DNA of 64,000 nucleotides from NCBI GenBank assembly GCA_017484095.1, contig JAFUTU010000040.1, forward strand, positions 19,434-83,433. Direction: 5' to 3'. The stretch is from Ruminococcus sp. (GTDB lineage: Bacteria > Bacillota > Clostridia > Oscillospirales > Ruminococcaceae). Positions within the stretch are counted from its first letter, which is position 1. Every line of letters starts with the position of its first letter. The notes under the pieces were generated by a model. The model saw only the letters and a program-made list of their open reading frames with translations, did no database searches and had not been told where the DNA came from. A program made the translations under genes and the position numbers. Shown piece after piece: positions 34,689 to 43,637 of this stretch.

Positions 34689-35276
34689 ATGGAGCTAAAA
34701 CAGCGACACTACAGCGTTCTGATAGTGTCTGCACAGCCAAGATTCAACGAGTCCCTCTCTGCCCTGATAGCTGAGCGGCGGCGCTACGATCAGGAGCTTG
34801 AGACAAGCGTCAGCGGAGCAAAAAGGCGGCTTCTTGAACGCGAATTCGACTTTATCATAATCAACGCTCCCCTGCCCGACAACGACGGCGTAAAGCTTGC
34901 TACCGACCGTTCATCAGACAGCGGCTGCGCGGTGCTTCTTCTTGTAGGGAGCGACTACTATGCGCGTATCTTCGACAAGGTCTGTCCATATGGGGTATAT
35001 ACTCTCGCAAAGCCGTCTCCGCGCCAGCTCGTTACACAGGCTTTCGACTGGCTTGAAAGCACCAGAGAAAGGCTTCTTCGGGTGGAGAAAAAGTCTGCTA
35101 CCTTAGAGGACAAGATGCAGGAGATAAGGCTCGTCAATCGGGCAAAGTGGCTCATCATCGAGAAAAACAGCAAGACCGAAGAGGAAGCACACCACATGAT
35201 CGAGAAGCTGGCAATGGACAAATGCGTGCCAAAGCGCACGATCGCCGAACAGATAATCAGAAACGGCGGACTTTGA
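34689..35276 (+). CDS. ANTAR-domain antitermination regulator with degenerate receiver
   Basis: 195 aa. Residues ~8-120 have the receiver fold, but the acidic pocket is VSAQP in place of VDDE-like and the phospho-acceptor position reads IIINAPLPD, i.e. Asn for Asp; the Lys of AKPS is kept. A coiled coil (~120-140, EKKSATLEDKMQEI) leads into an ANTAR RNA-binding domain (NRAKWLIIEKNSKTEEEAHHMIEKLAMD). ANTAR proteins bind hexaloop hairpins and stop premature termination. Co-transcribed with glnA; a natural controller of the leaders described here. Signal input is probably not phosphorylation. Confidence 0.88.
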   Translation: MELKQRHYSVLIVSAQPRFNESLSALIAERRRYDQELETSVSGAKRRLLEREFDFIIINAPLPDNDGVKLATDRSSDSGCAVLLLVGSDYYARIFDKVCPYGVYTLAKPSPRQLVTQAFDWLESTRERLLRVEKKSATLEDKMQEIRLVNRAKWLIIEKNSKTEEEAHHMIEKLAMDKCVPKRTIAEQIIRNGGL

Positions 35277-35328
35277 TACTAATAAGTAAGTATTCTTACA
35301 TTTTACTGTTTCACATTATCCTTATACA

Positions 35329-35368
35329 ATAACGCCCGCAGGAATGATACCTGCGGGCGTTATACTGT
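35329..35368. terminator. Bidirectional terminator glnA-ANTAR / amt
   Basis: 14-bp perfect stem ATAACGCCCGCAGG / CCTGCGGGCGTTAT, loop AATGATA, between convergent genes. Confidence 0.75.
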
Positions 35369-35373
35369 TTTAT

Positions 35374-37107
35374 TTATTCCTCTGAATCCTGAAGTGCATC
35401 AATGCCTTCTTCACCTGTTCTAACCTTTATTACGTTTTCAACATCATAAATAAAGATCTTTCCGTCTCCGTAATGGCCTGTATAAAGAGCCTTCTTTGCT
35501 GTTTCAACTACGCTTCTGACAGGTATCTTGCTGACTACGATATCGACCTGTACCTTTGGCATCAGGTTGATCTCAACAGGTACACCACGGTAATATTCGG
35601 GCTTGCCCTTCTGGTTTCCGAAGCCCATAACGTGCGATACAGTCATACCTGTTATGCCGAGCTTTGTCATTGAGTTTTTCAGCCTGTCAAGCTTAGCCTC
35701 CTTGCAGACGATCTCGACCTTAGTGAGCTTAGGAGCGCCGTCAGATACAAGGCTGTCAAGCTTCTTGACGGGAACTGCCTCTGCCTCGGGGATCTCTCCG
35801 TTGACAACTGTAACGTCACTGTATTCTTCATAAGTGGTGTACTTATGTACAGCAGGCATAAAGTCGGGATATGCGCTGGGAAGACCGTGCTCGGAGATAT
35901 CAAGGCCGAGAATCTCGTCCTCTGCTGAGGTACGCAAACCGTTAGTATGCTTAATTATAAAGAACGTTATTATCATCATAACAGCTGCATAAGCTGCTAC
36001 AGTGCCGAAGCCTGCGAGCTGCAGACCGAGCTGCTTGAAGCTGCCTGTATAGAAAAGACCCTTAAGACCTGCAGGAGCATCGGGATTTGCGAGCAGACCA
36101 ACTGCTATAGTTCCCCAGATACCGTTTGCCATATGTACGCCTACCGCACCGACAGGATCGTCGATATGGAGCTTGAGGTCGATGAATTCAACTACCCATA
36201 CTACCAACAGACCGGATACGAGACCTACTACAGCAGCACCGATACCGTCAAAAGCATCTGTTCCTGCGGTAACGCCTACCAGTCCTGCCAGTGATGCGTT
36301 AAGACACATTGAAACATCAGGCTTGCCGTTTCTTACCCATGTATAGATCATTGTGGTAACTGTTGCAACCGACGGTGCGATAGTAGTTGTAAGGAAGATA
36401 GATGCAAGCTCTGACGGGCTCGTAGCAGCGGCACCGTTGAAGCCGTACCACCCGAGCCACAGAATGAACACACCGAGAGCACCCAGAGTGATCGAATGAC
36501 CGGGGATAGCGTTAACCTTGATGACCTTGCCGTCCTTGTCACGCTCATACTTACCAAGACGCGGACCAACAAAGATAGCACCTATCAGCGCAGCGACACC
36601 ACCAACCATGTGGATCGCGCAGGAGCCTGCATAGTCATGGAAGCCGATCTGTGAAAGCCATCCGCCGCCCCAGATCCAGTGCGCCTCTATCGGATAAACG
36701 ATAAGGGAGATCACGCCTGAGTAAATACAGTAGCTCGAAAACTTGGTTCTGCCTGCCATAGAGCCGGACACGATAGTAGCTGTAGTCGCACAGAACACAA
36801 GATTGAACACAAATGTAGATGCGGCTGTAAAGCTTCCGTCCGAAGGGCTTGCTATGAACTGTTTAAAATGAGTGAACATATCCATGTTCGGTATACCTAT
36901 CAGACCGAAGAGAGTGTCCTCTCCCATCATAAGAGTATATCCCAGCAGTGAGAACACCACTGTTCCGATACAAAAGTCCATAAGGTTTTTCATGATGATG
37001 TTTCCGGCATTCTTTGCACGGGTGAAGCCTGTCTCCACCATCGCAAAGCCTGCCTGCATCCAGAAAACAAGCGCAGCTCCTATCAGGAACCAAAATTCAA
37101 CTGTCAT
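35374..37107 (-). CDS. amt: Ammonium transporter fused to a PII signalling domain
   Basis: 577 aa. Residues ~1-405 are an Amt/Rh channel of eleven helices: FWMQAGFAMVETGFTRAKN, the Amt signature DYAGSCAIHMVGGVAA, and pore histidines in IHMVGG and VHMANGIWG. A ~55-residue cytoplasmic linker follows. Residues ~460-577 are a complete PII (GlnB/GlnK) domain: KLTKVEIVCKEAKLDRLK, T-loop GFGNQKGKPEYYRG with its Tyr, and GKIFIYDVENVIKVRTGE. The pore and its 2-oxoglutarate/ATP-sensing plug are thus one chain. Expression is behind two terminator hairpins. Confidence 0.95.
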   Translation of the reverse strand: MTVEFWFLIGAALVFWMQAGFAMVETGFTRAKNAGNIIMKNLMDFCIGTVVFSLLGYTLMMGEDTLFGLIGIPNMDMFTHFKQFIASPSDGSFTAASTFVFNLVFCATTATIVSGSMAGRTKFSSYCIYSGVISLIVYPIEAHWIWGGGWLSQIGFHDYAGSCAIHMVGGVAALIGAIFVGPRLGKYERDKDGKVIKVNAIPGHSITLGALGVFILWLGWYGFNGAAATSPSELASIFLTTTIAPSVATVTTMIYTWVRNGKPDVSMCLNASLAGLVGVTAGTDAFDGIGAAVVGLVSGLLVVWVVEFIDLKLHIDDPVGAVGVHMANGIWGTIAVGLLANPDAPAGLKGLFYTGSFKQLGLQLAGFGTVAAYAAVMMIITFFIIKHTNGLRTSAEDEILGLDISEHGLPSAYPDFMPAVHKYTTYEEYSDVTVVNGEIPEAEAVPVKKLDSLVSDGAPKLTKVEIVCKEAKLDRLKNSMTKLGITGMTVSHVMGFGNQKGKPEYYRGVPVEINLMPKVQVDIVVSKIPVRSVVETAKKALYTGHYGDGKIFIYDVENVIKVRTGEEGIDALQDSEE

Positions 37108-37128
37108 AAATATCCCATCCTTTCAATG

Positions 37129-37160
37129 AAAAAAGCCCGCGGGGTATATCCCGGGGGCTT
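37129..37160 (-). terminator. Second attenuator hairpin just before amt
   Basis: Minus strand AAGCCC-c-CGGG[ATATAC]CCCG-CGGGCTT with TTTTTT after it, 20 bases before the amt ATG. It has a six-base loop but T, not G, at position 4. Confidence 0.65.
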
Positions 37161-37177
37161 CATTGCTCAAAAAGTAT

Positions 37178-37219
37178 TAAAATAAAAAACAGGCAGGAGC
37201 GTTGGCCTCCTTGCCTGTT
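37178..37219 (-). promoter_or_regulatory. amt leader: hexaloop hairpin plus first attenuator
   Basis: Minus strand GGC[AAGGAG]GCC (37204-37215), six-base loop with A1 and G4, at the predicted +1. It uses the 5' arm of a terminator AACAGGCA-GGAG / CTCC-TGCCTGTT followed by TTTTTATTTT. A second terminator follows downstream. Confidence 0.6.
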
Positions 37220-37225
37220 ACCTGC

Positions 37226-37254
37226 ATTATACATCGGAGAAATCGGATTGTCAA
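37226..37254 (-). promoter_or_regulatory. amt promoter
   Basis: Minus strand TTGACA (37249-37254), 17-bp spacer, TATAAT (37226-37231); exact consensus. Confidence 0.85.
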
Positions 37255-37491
37255 GTGATTTTGTGAAATTTTGCAGTTTTATATCAGTGAGCTTGCAATA
37301 TTTGATAAAATTTTAGTGATTTCAGACTAATTATGAATTTTCAATGATTTTATCCTGCAAAATAATTCTTAGGGCAATGACCTTCCGCTGCCACAGGAAA
37401 ACTTCCGCCGCACGGAAGAAATTTAGCCTATAAATTTCCGACATTTGCCGTTAATGTGGCGTATATAGGCGGTTTGTTAATATTTTATTCA

Positions 37492-37520
37492 TTGACTTTC
37501 GTCTGCTAATGTGCTAGATT
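37492..37520 (+). promoter_or_regulatory. Promoter of AraC-type regulator
   Basis: TTGACT (37492-37497), 17-bp spacer, TAGATT (37515-37520). The 230 bp between this and the amt promoter is AT-rich and shows nothing further to me. Confidence 0.65.
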
Positions 37521-37526
37521 TTAATC

Positions 37527-37575
37527 AGGCGATGGGGCTGTTCTACTAAAGGGTGGAACAGCTCTATTTTTATTT
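37527..37575 (+). promoter_or_regulatory. Attenuator leader of AraC-type regulator (variant hexaloop)
   Basis: The transcript starts with AGGC[GATGGG]GCTG, a GGC/GCT stem with a six-base loop where A1 is replaced by G and G4 is kept. It overlaps a strong terminator GGGCTGTTCTAC[TAAAGG]GTGGAACAGCTC followed by TATTTTTATTTT. Same architecture as glnA, gdh, amt and purF. Confidence 0.5.
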
Positions 37576-37589
37576 TCGGAGGTGAGAGC

Positions 37590-38348
37590 GTGCAATACAG
37601 AGTGATGGTAGTTGATAATTCCAACTATGATCTGCGGCATTACAGCAGTATGCCCGTATTTACGGAATGCGGTTTCGAGATGTGCGCTCATACTTCGGAA
37701 CCCGCGAAGGCAGTCAGCGCCGCTGCCGATGATGAATGTGATATGCTTCTGTGTATCAACCGCCCGACAGCTGTAATTGCTGCCGACCTTTTAAAACGTT
37801 CTGTAAAGGCAGGGCTCAATATTCCGACTATCGTTATCAGCCGTGTGAATGCGGCGAACGATATGCGCGAATGCTTTCTGCTCGGGGCTGTGGATTATCT
37901 TATCGAGCCGGTAATGGACGAGGATATCCGCTCGGCGCTCAACAGAGCACAGAAGGTCATCGGCAAAAGGATAATCAGCGCCGAGTATGATAAAGCTATG
38001 GAAAAGGCACTTTCTGCCATACCAGTTCAGCAGGCAGGTCAGTCTTTTCTCGACAAGCTTCGGGAGCTGCTTATCAAAACTCAGGGCACGGCGATCACCG
38101 TTGAAGTTGCGGCAGACCATTTCGGATTCAATCCCGATTACTTCGGAAGGTATTTCAAGCAGCGCACAGGCGTCTCGTTCAGCGAATTCTATAAAAAGCT
38201 CGCAATGGACTACGGCGGAATGATACTCGCTTCGGGACATTATAAGGTCCATGAGGTAAGTGATCTGCTGGGCTTCGCTTCGCCTGATTATTTTACAAGG
38301 GTATTCAAGAAGGTGACGGGAGAACTTCCCTCAAGCTTCAAGAAATGA
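37590..38348 (+). CDS. Receiver-like AraC-family transcriptional regulator
   Basis: 252 aa, GTG start behind CGGAGGTGAGAGC. Residues ~1-120 have receiver topology but lack the catalytic set: VVDNSN for the acidic pair, LLCINRP where LLDxxMP is expected (Cys for the phospho-Asp), and IEP for the KP lysine. Residues ~150-252 are two AraC helix-turn-helix units (VEVAADHFGFNPDYFGRYFKQRTG, HEVSDLLGFASPDYFTRVFKKVTG). It lies inside the nitrogen block and probably controls neighbouring genes, with an input other than phosphorylation. Confidence 0.88.
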   Translation: MQYRVMVVDNSNYDLRHYSSMPVFTECGFEMCAHTSEPAKAVSAAADDECDMLLCINRPTAVIAADLLKRSVKAGLNIPTIVISRVNAANDMRECFLLGAVDYLIEPVMDEDIRSALNRAQKVIGKRIISAEYDKAMEKALSAIPVQQAGQSFLDKLRELLIKTQGTAITVEVAADHFGFNPDYFGRYFKQRTGVSFSEFYKKLAMDYGGMILASGHYKVHEVSDLLGFASPDYFTRVFKKVTGELPSSFKK

Positions 38349-38522
38349 CTGCCCTCGAATACGCCGAATGACCTGTCTTGCGGCAGCTGATTTCGGTATG
38401 CACTTGTCCATAGACAGCTTCTGAAGATATTTATGAGCCTGCTCTTCTGTCATATCACAATGACGGATAAGGAGCGCCTTGGCCTCTTCTATCAGCTCGC
38501 TGTCAGTAATCTTTACGGACAT
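38331..38522 (-). CDS. Stand-alone ANTAR-domain protein, 63 aa
   Basis: The whole protein is one ANTAR domain: ELIEEAKALLIRHCDMTEEQ, AHKYLQKLSMDKCIPKSAA, closely similar to the C-terminus of the 34.7-kb regulator (LAMDKCVPKRTIAEQII). There is no receiver, GAF or other sensor. AGGGAGAGTGATCGTTA precedes the ATG. The 3' end overlaps the 3' end of the convergent AraC gene by 18 bp. It could be a constitutive antiterminator, a competitor of the full-length regulator, or a subunit of a heterodimer. Confidence 0.85.
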   Translation of the reverse strand: MSVKITDSELIEEAKALLIRHCDMTEEQAHKYLQKLSMDKCIPKSAAARQVIRRIRGQSFLEA

Positions 38523-38640
38523 TAACGATCACTCTCCCTGAGTGACAATTATAAAAATGCGCTCGCTTCTTGTCAATCGGGAGATACGGCAGATGTCTGA
38601 AATTTAACGGAAAAACTAGGAAAATAAACGCAGCGCCGAC

Positions 38641-38671
38641 ATTGACCTTTCATACATTTTTGCAGTATGAT
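38641..38671 (+). promoter_or_regulatory. Promoter of second gdhA
   Basis: TTGACC (about 38642), 18-bp spacer, TATGAT (about 38666). The leader is short (~35 bases) and has no terminator, unlike the first gdh. Confidence 0.5.
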
Positions 38672-38681
38672 TTTAATGTGA

Positions 38682-40046
<1,365 letters not shown>

Positions 40047-40057
40047 TGGTGAGAAAA

Positions 40058-40207
40058 ATGGATAAGGATATAAACAATGGCTTTATTCCCATTTGTCCGA
40101 TCGAGGTAAAGCGTCCCGAGATGCTCCTGAACCTCCCCGAGAGGGACAAGAGACTCGATACGCCGACCTCCTGTGAATACTGCGAGAATACTGAAGCCTT
40201 CGACTAA
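40058..40207 (+). CDS. Small CxxC protein, 49 aa, downstream of gdhA
   Basis: Short ORF joined to gdhA: an in-frame ATG overlaps the gdhA stop (TAATG, 40046) and a second ATG at 40058 has GGTGAG at good distance. Residues include GFIPICPIEVKRPEMLLNL and CEYCENTEAFD, with a C-x2-C near the end, highly polar and without a membrane helix. Composition and codon use look coding. I do not recognise the family. A terminator follows, so it is co-transcribed only with gdhA. Confidence 0.65.
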   Translation: MDKDINNGFIPICPIEVKRPEMLLNLPERDKRLDTPTSCEYCENTEAFD

Positions 40208-40219
40208 AAAATAACATAA

Positions 40220-40275
40220 AACATCGCAGTACCGTACCTGTCAACCCGGGGCGGTACTGTGGTGTTTATGATTGT
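40220..40275 (+). terminator. gdhA transcript terminator
   Basis: 15-bp stem AACATCGCAGTACCG / CGGTACTGTGGTGTT (two G-U pairs) with a weak T-rich tail. Confidence 0.6.
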
Positions 40276-40344
40276 TTATCGATCGTTAGTGTTTATGCAT
40301 AAAAAAGAGTGAAAAATATACAGATGAACGTAAAAACTGCGTAA

Positions 40345-40380
40345 AAATTACCGGGAACAAGCTCGGAGCTTACCGGGTGT
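40345..40380 (+). repeat. Direct repeats around a palindrome in the pnt leader
   Basis: TTACCGGG occurs twice (about 40349 and 40372) flanking AAGCTC-G-GAGCTT, just upstream of pntAA. Possible operator or RNA fold; no terminator. Confidence 0.35.
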
Positions 40381-40419
40381 TACGGTCGTCTGATAAAATA
40401 ATAAGTAAGGAGTAATGTG

Positions 40420-41541
40420 ATGAAAAAAATACTGGTATGCAGAGAGACCGACCCTCGTGAAACAAGGGTCGCGCTTGTACCCGATGACGTGAAGCGCCTT
40501 ACAGCTATGGGCTATGAGATCAGCGTAGTCAGCTCTGCGGGTATAAAAAGCGGCTTCTCTGACGGTTCCTATGAAAAGGCAGGAGCAAAGCTCGTATCCT
40601 CCAACGAAGAGGGCTATAAAGGCAGCGAGATAGTGCTGCGTATAATGAAGCCCGAAAACATCGATGGGATCGAAAGCGGCACTCTTCACCTGAGCTATCT
40701 CGATCCGTTCAACGAGAAGGAGCTTCTGAACAATATGGCTAAGGCAGGTATCCAGTCGGTCTCTCTGGAAATGATACCGAGAACCACCCTTGCTCAGAAG
40801 ATGGACGTTCAGTCCTCGCAGACATCTCTGGCAGGCTATGTGGCAGTTGTAAATGCCGCAGCCAAGCTGCCGAAAATACTTCCGATGATGGTAACTCCTT
40901 CGGGAACGATAAACCCTGCAAGAGTGTTTATCATAGGTGTCGGCGTTGCAGGTCTTCAGGCTATAGCAACTGCAAAGAGACTCGGCGCAAGAGTAGATGC
41001 CTTCGATACAAGACCTGTTGTTGAAGAGCAGGTAAAGTCTCTGGGCGCAAGCTTTGTCAAGATAGACCTCGGTGAAATGGGACAGACGGATCAGGGCTAT
41101 GCCAAGGAGCTCACTCCCGAGCAGATAGCAAAACAGCAGGAGGCACAGGCAAAGGTCTGTGAAAGATCGAACATCGTTATCACTACAGCTAAGGTGTTCG
41201 GAAGAAAAGCCCCTGTGCTTATAAAGAAGGACGTCCTTGACCGTATGCAGCCCGGCTCTATCGTGGTGGATATGGCAGTGTCTACGGGAGGAAACGTAGA
41301 AGGCTCAAAGCTTTTTGAGAATGTTGTTACCGACAACGGCGTTACCATAATGTCAGGCGACCTGCTTGAAAGACAGGTACCGTTTGATGCTTCAAAGATG
41401 CTGTCGGGCAACTTTACAGCGTTCCTGTCACACTTCTATGACAAGGAGAAAAAAGAGCTTGAGGTAAACCTCGAGGACGAAATAATGAAGGGCTGCCTGC
41501 TCACTCAGGGCGGAGCTATAATACATGAGAGATTTAAGTAA
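40420..41541 (+). CDS. pntAA: NAD(P) transhydrogenase subunit alpha part 1
   Basis: 373 aa, the NAD(H)-binding domain I of proton-translocating transhydrogenase (hydride transfer NADH to NADP+ driven by proton entry). Blocks: CRETDPRETRVALVPDDVKRL, SLEMIPRTT, GVGVAGLQAIATAKRLGARVDAFD, DMAVSTGGNVEGS. ATG 40420 is chosen over GTG 40417 by spacing from AAGGAG. First gene of pntAA-AB-B. Confidence 0.96.
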   Translation: MKKILVCRETDPRETRVALVPDDVKRLTAMGYEISVVSSAGIKSGFSDGSYEKAGAKLVSSNEEGYKGSEIVLRIMKPENIDGIESGTLHLSYLDPFNEKELLNNMAKAGIQSVSLEMIPRTTLAQKMDVQSSQTSLAGYVAVVNAAAKLPKILPMMVTPSGTINPARVFIIGVGVAGLQAIATAKRLGARVDAFDTRPVVEEQVKSLGASFVKIDLGEMGQTDQGYAKELTPEQIAKQQEAQAKVCERSNIVITTAKVFGRKAPVLIKKDVLDRMQPGSIVVDMAVSTGGNVEGSKLFENVVTDNGVTIMSGDLLERQVPFDASKMLSGNFTAFLSHFYDKEKKELEVNLEDEIMKGCLLTQGGAIIHERFK

Positions 41542-41558
41542 TATCGGAGGAAAGTAAT

Positions 41559-41864
41559 ATGGCAATCGGAGAAATACTTCTGCTGGTTTTTGTATTCGTT
41601 ATAGCAGGCTTCCTAGGGGTGGAGCTCATATCCAAGGTCCCCTCGCAGCTGCATACACCGCTTATGTCGGGTACGAATGCGATCTCAGGCATAACAATAG
41701 TAGGCGCTATATCGGCAACGGCTGTCGCTCTCCATACTGAGGGCATGGTCAGCAATATCTGCGGATTCGCAGCTATAGTTCTGGCAACTATAAACGTTAT
41801 CGGCGGATATCTCGTTACCGACAGAATGCTCGGAATGTTCAAGAAAAAGGGGGATAAAAAGTGA
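41559..41864 (+). CDS. pntAB: NAD(P) transhydrogenase subunit alpha part 2
   Basis: 101-aa membrane subunit (part of domain II) with about three to four helices; HTPLMSGTNAISGI is the family motif. Separate from pntAA, as in many Bacillota and Rhodospirillum. Overlaps the pntB start by 4 bp. Confidence 0.95.
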   Translation: MAIGEILLLVFVFVIAGFLGVELISKVPSQLHTPLMSGTNAISGITIVGAISATAVALHTEGMVSNICGFAAIVLATINVIGGYLVTDRMLGMFKKKGDKK

Positions 41865-43297
41865 GCTGGGAAAATCTAAGCGCCGTCCTGACGACGATCC
41901 TTTACATGGTCTCGGCGGTGCTCTTTATCCGAGGGATCAAGCTTCTCGGCAAGGCTGACACGGCAAGAAAGGGCAACCTTATGTCCTCCGTCGGTATGCT
42001 TATCGCGGTAGTTACCGTGCTTCTTGAGAAGAATGTTACCGATACCCTTACTGAGGGTCCTATGAAGAACGCCTACATCTGGGCGATAGCTGCTATAGCG
42101 CTCGGCGGAGTTATCGGTGCTGTATGGGCTAAGAAGGTAGAAATGACGGGAATGCCTCAGCTCGTTGCTCTGTTCAACGGCTTCGGAGGTCTGTCATCAC
42201 TGCTTGTTGCACTTACTCAGTACATGACCGACAAGAAGATAAATGTGTTCTCGTCGGTGGCTCTGGGTCTTACGATAGCGATAGGTGCTATCGCGTTCAC
42301 AGGCTCGGTAGTTGCATGGGGCAAGCTTTCGGGCAAAATGTTCAAGAAGAATATCAGTATCCCCGGAAAGAACGTCATCAATGCGATACTTGCTGTGATA
42401 GGTCTCGGAGGAGTATGCCTGTATGCGCTTTCGATAGCTGATATCGTTTCTGTAAGCGTTGGAGACATCGGTATAGTAATAGTTACCGCAGCTTATCTGA
42501 TACTAGGTCTTACAATGGTCATCGCTATCGGCGGCGGAGATATGCCTGTTATCATTTCACTTCTCAATGCGTTTTCAGGTCTTGCGGCAGCGTTCGCAGG
42601 TCTGTCGATATCGAACTCTGTTCTCGTTGTATCGGGCTGTCTGGTAGGAACTTCGGGTCTTATCCTTACGCTGATCATGTGTAAGGCAATGAACAGAAAG
42701 CTCACGGCTCTGCTGTTCTCATCGTTCGGCGGCAGCTCCAAGAAGGGCGCTGCAGGCGAGCAGAAGGAGCCTAAGTCGATGACAGTTGAAGATGCATATC
42801 TTATCCTTGAGGCTGCAAGCTCTGTAGTGTTCATACCGGGTTACGGAATGGCAGTTGCACAGGCTCAGCACGCTGTTAAAGAGCTCTGCGACAAGCTGGA
42901 GGAGAACGGCGCTGAGGTAAGCTTCGCTATCCACCCTGTTGCAGGAAGAATGCCCGGTCATATGAACGTGCTTCTTGCTGAGGCAAACGTGCCTTATGAG
43001 CAGCTGAAAACAGCAGATGAGATGAACCCGCAGATGTCAAACACTGATGTTGCCATCGTTATCGGTGCAAACGACGTTGTTAACCCCTCTGCGATAGATG
43101 ATGAGACTTCTCCTCTTTACGGTATGCCTATAATCAACGCATTTGAGGCAAGAACTGTATTCGTGCTCAAAAGAGGTAAAGGAACGGGCTTCTCGGGTGT
43201 TGAGAATCCCCTATTTACAAACGATAACACCGTAATGATCTACGGTGACGCAAAGCAGACAGTTTCCTCTCTCGTAAGTGAGTTTGACGAGGGCTGA
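41861..43297 (+). CDS. pntB: NAD(P) transhydrogenase subunit beta
   Basis: 478 aa: membrane domain II (~1-290) and NADP(H)-binding domain III (~300-478: VVFIPGYGMAVAQAQHAVKEL, HPVAGRMPGHMNVLLAEA, VIVIGANDVVNPSA, VFVLKRGKGTGFSGVENPLF). Completes the enzyme giving NADPH, fitting the neighbouring NADP-type GDH. Ends at a strong terminator. Confidence 0.96.
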   Translation: MSWENLSAVLTTILYMVSAVLFIRGIKLLGKADTARKGNLMSSVGMLIAVVTVLLEKNVTDTLTEGPMKNAYIWAIAAIALGGVIGAVWAKKVEMTGMPQLVALFNGFGGLSSLLVALTQYMTDKKINVFSSVALGLTIAIGAIAFTGSVVAWGKLSGKMFKKNISIPGKNVINAILAVIGLGGVCLYALSIADIVSVSVGDIGIVIVTAAYLILGLTMVIAIGGGDMPVIISLLNAFSGLAAAFAGLSISNSVLVVSGCLVGTSGLILTLIMCKAMNRKLTALLFSSFGGSSKKGAAGEQKEPKSMTVEDAYLILEAASSVVFIPGYGMAVAQAQHAVKELCDKLEENGAEVSFAIHPVAGRMPGHMNVLLAEANVPYEQLKTADEMNPQMSNTDVAIVIGANDVVNPSAIDDETSPLYGMPIINAFEARTVFVLKRGKGTGFSGVENPLFTNDNTVMIYGDAKQTVSSLVSEFDEG

Positions 43298-43317
43298 GCT
43301 TATCCATAAACAACCAA

Positions 43318-43352
43318 AGAGAGCGTTCTTTTTGCGAACGCTCTCTTTTTTT
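43318..43352 (+). terminator. pnt operon terminator
   Basis: AGAGAGCGTTC / GAACGCTCTCT, loop TTTTTGC, then T7. Confidence 0.85.
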
Positions 43353-43353
43353 A

Positions 43354-43392
43354 CAAAAAAACACAGCCCCCGGCATATGCCGAAGACTGTGT
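43354..43392 (-). terminator. tRNA-Arg terminator
   Basis: Minus strand ACACAG...CGGC-ATAT-GCCG...CTGTGT followed by T7. Confidence 0.75.
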
Positions 43393-43400
43393 CATAAACG

Positions 43401-43474
43401 TGCGCCGGAAGGGACTCGAACCCCCGACCTACTGGTTCGTAGCCAGTCACTCTATCCAGCTGAGCTACCGGCGC
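43401..43474 (-). tRNA. tRNA-Arg (anticodon ACG)
   Basis: Full cloverleaf on the minus strand: acceptor GCGCCGG/CCGGCGC with discriminator A, anticodon stem ACTGG-CTACGAA-CCAGT (anticodon ACG, read ICG), T-loop TTCGAGT. CCA is not encoded. Promoter TTGACT-17-TATAAT and a terminator frame it. Confidence 0.95.
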
Positions 43475-43489
43475 ATCATCAACTATGAT

Positions 43490-43518
43490 ATTATATCACA
43501 GCATACCGATAAAGTCAA
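43490..43518 (-). promoter_or_regulatory. tRNA-Arg promoter
   Basis: Minus strand TTGACT (43513-43518), 17-bp spacer, TATAAT (43490-43495). Confidence 0.75.
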
Positions 43519-43573
43519 GAAGCTTATTTTTTATGCCGTTCCTTTTTACAATTTATTAACAATTATTTTATCC

Positions 43574-43602
43574 TTGACGTTAGAGATAATATATGCTATA
43601 TT
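43574..43602 (+). promoter_or_regulatory. FIST-GGDEF promoter
   Basis: TTGACG (43574-43579), 17-bp spacer, TATATT (43597-43602). Confidence 0.65.
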
Positions 43603-43637
43603 ATTAGTAATAATTTGGATAGAAGGGCGGGTGCTAT

